Shown one piece after another: positions 1 through 3,783 of a DNA stretch of 6,411 bases (positions are counted from its first letter, which is position 1; each line of letters starts with the position of its first letter). Under the pieces are notes generated by a model. It was not told the origin of the DNA and did not search any database. It worked only from the letters and a program-made list of their open reading frames with translations. Location: NCBI GenBank assembly GCA_031394045.1, contig JANMWN010000319.1, forward strand, positions 1-6,411. The letters run 5' to 3'. The DNA comes from JANYIP01 sp031394045 (GTDB lineage Bacteria; Actinomycetota; Actinomycetes; Prado026). Both the position numbers and the translations under genes were made by a program.

Positions 1-108
1 CAGCCCGACGCCGAATGCATCTCCTACCAGGACATGGCCAGCTGGCTCGACGTCCAGGACCCCAGGACGCTGGCAGCGCTCCAGGCCTTGCCCGCTGCGA
101 ACGGCTGA
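1..108 (+). CDS. C-terminal end of an unidentified protein (5' end outside window)
   Basis: An open frame enters from the left edge, runs for 35 codons and stops at TGA 106-108. About 32 of 35 codons end in G or C, as expected for a real gene in this genome. The visible tail contains SYQDMASWLDVQDP followed by a short Ala/Leu-rich helix-like end. It vaguely resembles the C-terminus of some secreted actinobacterial polysaccharide deacetylase-type proteins, but that is a weak recollection and I do not assign a function. No catalytic motif is visible. The gene runs in the same direction as the ilv operon, and its stop lies 86 bases before the ilvB leader peptide. A hairpin and an apparent separate promoter lie in between, so co-transcription with ilvB is not required. 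Confidence 0.65.
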   Translation, partial: QPDAECISYQDMASWLDVQDPRTLAALQALPAANG

Positions 109-136
109 CGCCAGCGTCGACCAGCGGGTATCGAAT

Positions 137-156
137 GGTGAGACGCGTGTCTCGCC
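137..156. other. Near-perfect inverted repeat between the upstream gene and the ilvB promoter
   Basis: GGTGAGAC (137-144) and GTCTCGCC (149-156) can form an 8-bp stem, with one G-U pair if read as RNA, around a GCGT loop. No T-tract follows. It ends three bases before the putative -35 box. It could be a terminator-like hairpin for the preceding gene or a two-fold symmetric operator for the ilv promoter. The sequence alone does not separate these, and I do not recognise it as the site of a specific regulator. Confidence 0.45.
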
Positions 157-159
157 TAC

Positions 160-188
160 TTGACGCGGCGTGGGTCCGGTGCCACCGT
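160..188 (+). promoter_or_regulatory. Putative ilvBNC promoter (-35 TTGACG, weak -10)
   Basis: TTGACG at 160-165 matches the consensus -35 hexamer at five or six positions. With a 17-base spacer the -10 would be CACCGT (183-188), which keeps only the conserved second-position A and final T, so the -10 is weak. Transcription would then start about seven bases downstream, near 195. That is the GTG of the leader peptide, so the leader would be translated from a leaderless mRNA. This arrangement is common in actinobacteria and fits the absence of a good Shine-Dalgarno sequence before 195. The assignment is inferred from motif spacing only. Confidence 0.45.
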
Positions 189-194
189 GGCTAC

Positions 195-236
195 GTGCAC
201 ACCAGCATCGTCGTACTCGTGGAGCGCGCAGACTGA
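195..236 (+). CDS. ilvB attenuator leader peptide (13 aa)
   Basis: GTG 195 to TGA 234-236 encodes 13 residues, (V/M)HTSIVVLVERAD. Codons 5-9 (207-221) read Ile-Val-Val-Leu-Val, so all three branched-chain amino acids are sensed in one uninterrupted run. Its position just upstream of a hairpin, a terminator and ilvB is the hallmark of ribosome-mediated attenuation, a mechanism established for the Corynebacterium glutamicum ilvBNC operon and many other amino acid operons. A shortage of charged Ile, Val or Leu tRNA would stall the ribosome on this run. I chose GTG 195 because it sits next to the sensing codons and coincides with the predicted transcription start. An in-frame ATG at 135 would give 33 residues but lies upstream of the predicted promoter and has a poor ribosome binding site. 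Confidence 0.8.
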   Translation: MHTSIVVLVERAD

Positions 237-253
237 AGACCCAGTCAGCGCGC
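224..253 (+). promoter_or_regulatory. Attenuator hairpin 1:2 (pause/protector stem) and alternative antiterminator
   Basis: GCGCGC 224-229 pairs with GCGCGC 248-253, and GACTG 231-235 pairs with CAGTC 242-246. The only defect is an A-A mismatch (230/247), and the loop is AAGACC. The 5' arm overlaps the last leader codons and its stop, so a ribosome stalled on the Ile/Val/Leu run would cover it. The freed 240-248 segment can then pair with later sequence: 240-244 CCCAG with 271-275 CTGGG, and 245-248 TCAG with 261-264 CTGA. That would make a bulged nine-pair antiterminator incompatible with the terminator. The hairpin is seen directly by complementarity. The switching model is inferred. Confidence 0.65.
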
Positions 254-254
254 C

Positions 255-289
255 GCCCCTCTGAGCCCCCCTGGGCCGAGGGGCTTTTT
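255..289 (+). terminator. Rho-independent attenuator terminator of ilvBNC
   Basis: GCCCCTC 255-261 pairs perfectly with GAGGGGC 278-284. Inside it, GCCC 265-268 pairs with GGGC 273-276 around a CCCT loop. The stem is immediately followed by five Ts (285-289). An alternative register (AGCCCC 264-269 with GGGGCT 280-285) is also possible. The terminator lies 19 bases after the leader stop codon and 37 bases before ilvB, the standard place for an attenuator. When Ile, Val and Leu are plentiful it should stop transcription before ilvB. Confidence 0.85.
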
Positions 290-315
290 CATGAACAATG
301 AGTGACACACCCGAC

Positions 316-322
316 GAGGAAG
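316..322 (+). promoter_or_regulatory. ilvB ribosome binding site
   Basis: GAGGAAG lies four bases before ATG 327, with its GAGGA core six bases away. This fixes the ilvB start and yields a protein whose N-terminus matches the usual family start (residues Gly-Ala-Lys-Ser-Leu near position 10). Confidence 0.8.
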
Positions 323-326
323 CCCG

Positions 327-2066
327 ATGAGCGAACAGATCTCCGGAGCAAAGAGCCTGGTGCAAGCGCTGGAGACGGCCGGCGCCGAGGTCATCTTCGG
401 CATCCCCGGCGGTGCGATCCTGCCGGCGTACGACCCACTGTTCGACTCCAAGGTTCGGCACATCCTGGTACGCCACGAGCAGGGCGCGGGTCACGCCGCC
501 GAGGGCTACGCAGCGGCGACGGGCCGCGTCGGCGTGTGCATGGCGACGTCGGGGCCAGGAGCCACCAACCTCGTCACCCCGATCGCTGACGCGTACATGG
601 ACTCGGTACCCATGGTCGCCGTCACCGGCCAGGTGCCGAGCGCGGCCATCGGGTCGGACGCCTTCCAGGAGGCGGACATCCGAGGCATCACGATGCCCAT
701 CACCAAGCACAACTTCCTGGTCACCGACCCGGCCGAGATCCCGCGCCGGATCGCAGAGGCGTTCCACATCGCCAGCACCGGCCGCCCCGGCCCGGTCCTG
801 GTCGACATCTCCAAGGACGCGCTCCAGGCCAGCACCACGTTCAGCTGGCCGACCACCCTTGACCTCCCCGGCTACCGACCGGTCACCCGCCCGCACAGCA
901 AGCAGGTGCGCGAGGCCGCCCGGATGATCGTGGCGTCCGGTCGTCCCGTCCTGTACGTCGGCGGCGGTGTGATCAGGGCGCGCGCGACGGCCGAGCTGCA
1001 TGTGCTGGCCGAGCTCACCGGCATCCCGGTCGTCACCACGCTGATGGCCCGTGGCGCCTTCCCGGACAGTCACCCGCTGCACCTGGGCATGCCGGGCATG
1101 CACGGGACGGTGGCCGCGGTCGGTGCCCTGCAGCAGAGCGACCTGCTGATCACGCTCGGCGCGCGCTTCGACGACCGGGTCACCGGCAAGCTGTCGAGCT
1201 TCGCCCCGGACGCCAAGGTCATCCACGCCGACATCGACCCCGCCGAGATCTCCAAGAATCGTACGGCCGACGTCCCGATCGTCGGAGACTGCCGCGAGGT
1301 CATCGCCGACCTGATCGTCGCGATCAAGGCTGAGCTCGACGCTGGGCAGTCCTTCGACTACGCGGCCTGGTGGCGGCAGCTCGACCAGCTCCGGACGACG
1401 TACCCGCTCGGCTACGACACCCCTCCCGACGGCGAGCTCGCCCCCCAGTACGTCATCGAACGGCTGGGCGCGATAGCTGGCCCGGACGCGGTCTACTGCG
1501 CGGGCGTGGGCCAGCACCAGATGTGGGCCGCGCAGTTCGTCCGCTACGAGAAGCCGAACAGCTGGATCAACTCGGGCGGGCTCGGCACCATGGGTTTCGC
1601 GGTCCCGGCCGCCATGGGTGCCAAGGTCGGCCGCCCCGACGCCACGGTGTGGGCGATCGACGGGGACGGCTGCTTCCAGATGACCAACCAGGAGCTGGCC
1701 ACCTGCGCCCTGAACGAAATCCCCATCAAGGTGGCCATCATCAACAACGGCAGCCTGGGAATGGTCCGGCAGTGGCAGACGCTGTTCTACGACTCGCGCT
1801 ACTCCAACACCACGCTGCACTCGCGCCGGATCCCCGACTTCGTCAAGCTCGCCGACGCGTACGGGTGCGCGGGGCTGCGCTGCGAGACGGCAGCGGATGT
1901 GGACGCCACGATCGACAAGGCGATGTCCATCAACGACCGCCCGGTGGTCGTCGACTTCGGCGTGCACCAGGACGCGATGGTGTGGCCGATGGTCGCAGCC
2001 GGTACCAGCAACGACGACATCATGGTCGCGCGCGATCTGGCGCCCGTCTGGGACAGGGAGGAGTGA
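327..2066 (+). CDS. ilvB: Acetolactate (acetohydroxyacid) synthase, large catalytic subunit
   Basis: This 579-residue, thiamine diphosphate-, Mg- and FAD-dependent enzyme condenses two pyruvates to 2-acetolactate, or pyruvate with 2-oxobutyrate to 2-aceto-2-hydroxybutyrate, the first committed step of Val/Leu/Ile synthesis in the cytosol. All three domains of the TPP-enzyme family are present. The N-terminal pyrimidine-binding domain (about 1-170) carries the catalytic Glu51 in HEQGAGHAAEG. The central FAD/nucleotide domain (about 190-335) contains GARFDDRVTGK (278-288). The C-terminal domain (about 370-560) holds GQHQMWAAQF from 395 and the TPP/Mg motif from GDG (446-448) to NN (473-474). 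The known herbicide-contact positions look wild type: Ala30, Pro104 in TGQVPSAAIG, and Trp483 in GMVRQWQ. Length is normal for an actinobacterial IlvB. It is first in ilvBNC, behind the attenuator and a good ribosome binding site, and works as a complex with IlvN. Confidence 0.98.
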   Translation: MSEQISGAKSLVQALETAGAEVIFGIPGGAILPAYDPLFDSKVRHILVRHEQGAGHAAEGYAAATGRVGVCMATSGPGATNLVTPIADAYMDSVPMVAVTGQVPSAAIGSDAFQEADIRGITMPITKHNFLVTDPAEIPRRIAEAFHIASTGRPGPVLVDISKDALQASTTFSWPTTLDLPGYRPVTRPHSKQVREAARMIVASGRPVLYVGGGVIRARATAELHVLAELTGIPVVTTLMARGAFPDSHPLHLGMPGMHGTVAAVGALQQSDLLITLGARFDDRVTGKLSSFAPDAKVIHADIDPAEISKNRTADVPIVGDCREVIADLIVAIKAELDAGQSFDYAAWWRQLDQLRTTYPLGYDTPPDGELAPQYVIERLGAIAGPDAVYCAGVGQHQMWAAQFVRYEKPNSWINSGGLGTMGFAVPAAMGAKVGRPDATVWAIDGDGCFQMTNQELATCALNEIPIKVAIINNGSLGMVRQWQTLFYDSRYSNTTLHSRRIPDFVKLADAYGCAGLRCETAADVDATIDKAMSINDRPVVVDFGVHQDAMVWPMVAAGTSNDDIMVARDLAPVWDREE

Positions 2067-2160
2067 TCGTGCGAGCCGTAGCACGGCCGTCGGGTCGAGC
2101 GCAGCGAGGTCCAGGACGCGCGGAGGCGATCACGATCGTGACCAGAGGAGAGGAGTAGGG
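2067..2160 (+). other. Structured ilvB-ilvN spacer, possible repeat element or 29-codon mini-ORF
   Basis: This 94-base gap is long for an ilvB-ilvN junction. It holds a small hairpin, GCCGT 2075-2079 with ACGGC 2083-2087, the motif GAGCGCAGCGAG (2097-2108), and a perfect 12-base palindrome TCACGATCGTGA (2130-2141). GATCGTG at 2065-2071 can also pair with CACGATC at 2131-2137, folding the whole spacer into one domain. A frame from GTG 2069 to TAG 2156-2158 (29 codons) has GGAGG at ideal spacing, but about 11 of its codons end in A or T, unlike true genes here. I favour a structural or repeat-like element over a protein. Confidence 0.4.
2144..2155 (+). promoter_or_regulatory. ilvN ribosome binding site
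   Basis: The purine run AGAGGAGAGGAG contains two overlapping GAGGAG cores and ends five bases before ATG 2161. This strong, well-spaced site supports independent initiation of ilvN despite the long spacer after ilvB. Confidence 0.85.
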
Positions 2161-2688
2161 ATGAGCCGACACACGCTCTCCGTCCTCGTGGAGGACCAGC
2201 CCGGTGTGCTCGCGCGCATCGCCGGCTTGTTCTCGCGGCGGAGCTTCAACATCGAGTCGCTGGCGGTCGGCCCGACCGAGCATGTCGGGGTCTCGCGGAT
2301 CACTATCGTGGTCAACGTCGACGAAAACCCGCTCGAGCAGGTGACCAAGCAGCTGAACAAGCTGATCAACGTCATCAAGATCGTCGAGCTCGACCCGGGG
2401 CAGTCCGTCCAGCGCGAGATCATGCTCGTCAAGGTCCGGGCCGACAGCGAGACCCGCTCCCAGGTGCTCGAGACGGTGCAGCTGTTCCGGGCCAAGGTCG
2501 TCGACGTGGCCTCGGACGCGGTCACCATCGAGGCCACCGGCAATGCCGACAAGCTCGAGGCGCTGCTACGGGTGCTCGAACCCTTCGGCGTCCGCGAGCT
2601 GGTCCAGTCCGGAATGGTCGCGCTGGGCCGTGGGAGTCGCTCGATCACCGACCGGAGCCTGCGTTCGCTCGACAAGTCCTCCGCCTGA
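2161..2688 (+). CDS. ilvN: Acetolactate synthase, small regulatory subunit
   Basis: This 175-residue regulatory subunit activates IlvB and confers feedback inhibition by valine and other branched-chain amino acids. An N-terminal ACT domain (about residues 4-78) contains the family signature DQPGVLARIAGLFSRRSFNI, including Asn30, which aligns with the valine-site Asn of the IlvH/IlvN family. A C-terminal ALS small-subunit domain (about 83-157) starts with the conserved block REIMLVKV and ends near LVQSGMVALGRG. The length is typical. The start at ATG 2161 gives the expected short N-terminus (MSRHTLSVLVEDQ). An upstream extension in the same frame exists but would overlap ilvB and lacks family-like sequence. 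The gene lies between ilvB and ilvC, with a 45-base gap to ilvC, so the two subunits and the next enzyme are probably made from one transcript. Confidence 0.97.
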   Translation: MSRHTLSVLVEDQPGVLARIAGLFSRRSFNIESLAVGPTEHVGVSRITIVVNVDENPLEQVTKQLNKLINVIKIVELDPGQSVQREIMLVKVRADSETRSQVLETVQLFRAKVVDVASDAVTIEATGNADKLEALLRVLEPFGVRELVQSGMVALGRGSRSITDRSLRSLDKSSA

Positions 2689-2717
2689 CACACTTCCGCC
2701 AGACCTGCCTACTCAGC

Positions 2718-2736
2718 AAGGAGATCCACAGCCGTG
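2718..2736 (+). promoter_or_regulatory. ilvC ribosome binding site and GTG start
   Basis: AAGGAG at 2718-2723 is ten bases before GTG 2734. The next possible start, ATG 2743, would be 19 bases away, too far for this site. GTG also keeps the residues (MAE) that usually precede the conserved FYDDDADLS start of the protein. GTG 2734 is therefore the better start. Confidence 0.75.
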
Positions 2737-3759
2737 GCCGAGATGTTCTATGACGACGACGCCGACCTCTCCATCATCCAGAACCGCCACGTCGCGGTCC
2801 TGGGCTACGGGAGCCAGGGGCACGCGCACGCGCTCTCGCTGCGTGACTCCGGGGTCGACGTACGCGTCGGGCTGCCCGAGGGGTCCAAGAGCCGCGCCAA
2901 GGCCGAGGCCGACGGGCTGCGGGTCGTCACGCCGTCCCAGGCCTGCGAGGAGGCCGACCTGATCATGATCCTCGCGCCGGACCCGGTCCAGCGGCACCTG
3001 TACGCGGAGTCGGTCGAGCCCAACCTGGTCGACGGAGACGCGATCTTCTTCGGGCACGGCTTCAACATCCGCTTCGGCTACATCAAACCCCCCGCGGGCG
3101 TCGACGTCTGCATGGTCGCTCCCAAGGGCCCTGGCCACCTCGTCCGCCGCGAGTACGTCTCGGGACGCGGCGTACCGGTGATCGTGGCCGTGGAGCAGGA
3201 CGCGACCGGCAACGCCTGGCCGCTGACCCTCGCATACGCCAAGGGCATCGGTGGCCTTCGCGCCGGCGGCATCAAGTCCACGTTTACCGAGGAGACCGAG
3301 ACCGACCTGTTCGGCGAGCAGGCCGTGCTCTGCGGTGGTGCCTCCGCCCTGGTCCAGGCCGGCTTCGAGACGCTGATCGAGGCGGGCTACCAGCCCGAGG
3401 TCGCCTACTTCGAGTGCCTGCACGAGCTCAAGCTGATCGTCGACCTGATGTACGAGGGCGGCATCGCCAAGCAGCGCTGGTCGGTCTCCGACACGGCCGA
3501 GTACGGCGACTACGTGTCCGGTCCGCGGGTCATCGACGCCCAGGTCAAGGCGAACATGAAGCAGGTCCTCACCGAGGTGCAGGACGGCACGTTCGCCAAG
3601 CGTTTCATCGACGACCAGGACGCCGGCGCGCCGGAGTTCAAGCGCCTGCGCGCCCAGGGCGAGGCGCACCCGATCGAGGAGACCGGGCGCAAGCTGCGCA
3701 GCCTGATGGCCTGGGTCGAGAACGCAGACGACTACGTCGAGGGCACCGCAGCGCGCTAG
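2734..3759 (+). CDS. ilvC: Ketol-acid reductoisomerase, class I (short form)
   Basis: This 341-residue Mg- and NAD(P)H-dependent enzyme performs alkyl migration plus reduction of 2-acetolactate or 2-aceto-2-hydroxybutyrate to the dihydroxy acids, the second common step of Val/Leu/Ile synthesis. The N-terminal Rossmann domain (about 15-185) has GYGSQG at 24-29, the cofactor loop GLPEGSKS at 46-53, His108 in FFGHGFN and Lys131 in APKGPGH. The C-terminal helical knot domain (about 186-330) carries the metal ligands Asp191 and Glu195 (ETDLFGEQ), Glu227 and Glu231 (YFECLHE), and the substrate Ser252 in SVSDTAEYG. Length matches the short class I family. Two loop serines (51, 53) suggest NADPH use, but the position often occupied by Arg is Pro48. 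It is last in ilvBNC. The next gene is convergent, so the operon appears to end here. Confidence 0.98.
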   Translation: MAEMFYDDDADLSIIQNRHVAVLGYGSQGHAHALSLRDSGVDVRVGLPEGSKSRAKAEADGLRVVTPSQACEEADLIMILAPDPVQRHLYAESVEPNLVDGDAIFFGHGFNIRFGYIKPPAGVDVCMVAPKGPGHLVRREYVSGRGVPVIVAVEQDATGNAWPLTLAYAKGIGGLRAGGIKSTFTEETETDLFGEQAVLCGGASALVQAGFETLIEAGYQPEVAYFECLHELKLIVDLMYEGGIAKQRWSVSDTAEYGDYVSGPRVIDAQVKANMKQVLTEVQDGTFAKRFIDDQDAGAPEFKRLRAQGEAHPIEETGRKLRSLMAWVENADDYVEGTAAR

Positions 3760-3783
3760 CGGGTTGCCTTGGGGTCAGCCCGC
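3759..3783. terminator. Hairpin across the convergent ilvC / NHL-protein stop codons
   Basis: GCGGGTT (3759-3765) pairs with AGCCCGC (3777-3783) as a 7-bp stem (one G-U in the + strand RNA) around an 11-base loop. The stem begins in the last base of the ilvC stop codon and ends inside the last codons of the opposite gene. It has no T-tract on either side, so it would be a weak or U-less bidirectional terminator, or merely a chance stem in GC-rich DNA. No other terminator fits the 15-base gap between the two genes. Confidence 0.4.

Noticed and set aside
135..236. Longer 33-residue leader peptide from ATG 135
   Set aside because: The start overlaps the inverted repeat and lies upstream of the apparent promoter, with only a weak ribosome binding site. 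The functional sensing codons are at the end either way.
109..326. T-box or other metabolite riboswitch upstream of ilvB
   Set aside because: I see no T-box sequence or known riboswitch core. The leader peptide with branched-chain codons plus the hairpins explains the region.
156..2084. Long minus-strand open frame (642 codons) opposite ilvB and the leader region
   Set aside because: It is antisense to a certain ilvB. Its translation is rich in Arg, Asp, Val and His without any domain, as expected when high-GC codons are read on the other strand.
1370..2158. Out-of-frame + strand open frame overlapping the ilvB 3' half
   Set aside because: The part inside ilvB is Arg/Gly/Pro-rich shadow sequence. 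Only its last 29 codons, in the ilvB-ilvN gap, are discussed as a possible mini-ORF.
1897..2160. In-frame N-terminal extension of ilvN back into ilvB
   Set aside because: The extension is Arg/Ser/Thr-rich without ACT-family similarity, while ATG 2161 has a strong ribosome binding site and gives the normal IlvN length.
2713..3669. Minus-strand open frame (318 codons) opposite ilvC
   Set aside because: It is a shadow of ilvC codon bias. It has no recognisable motif or ribosome binding site and lies wholly within a clear gene.
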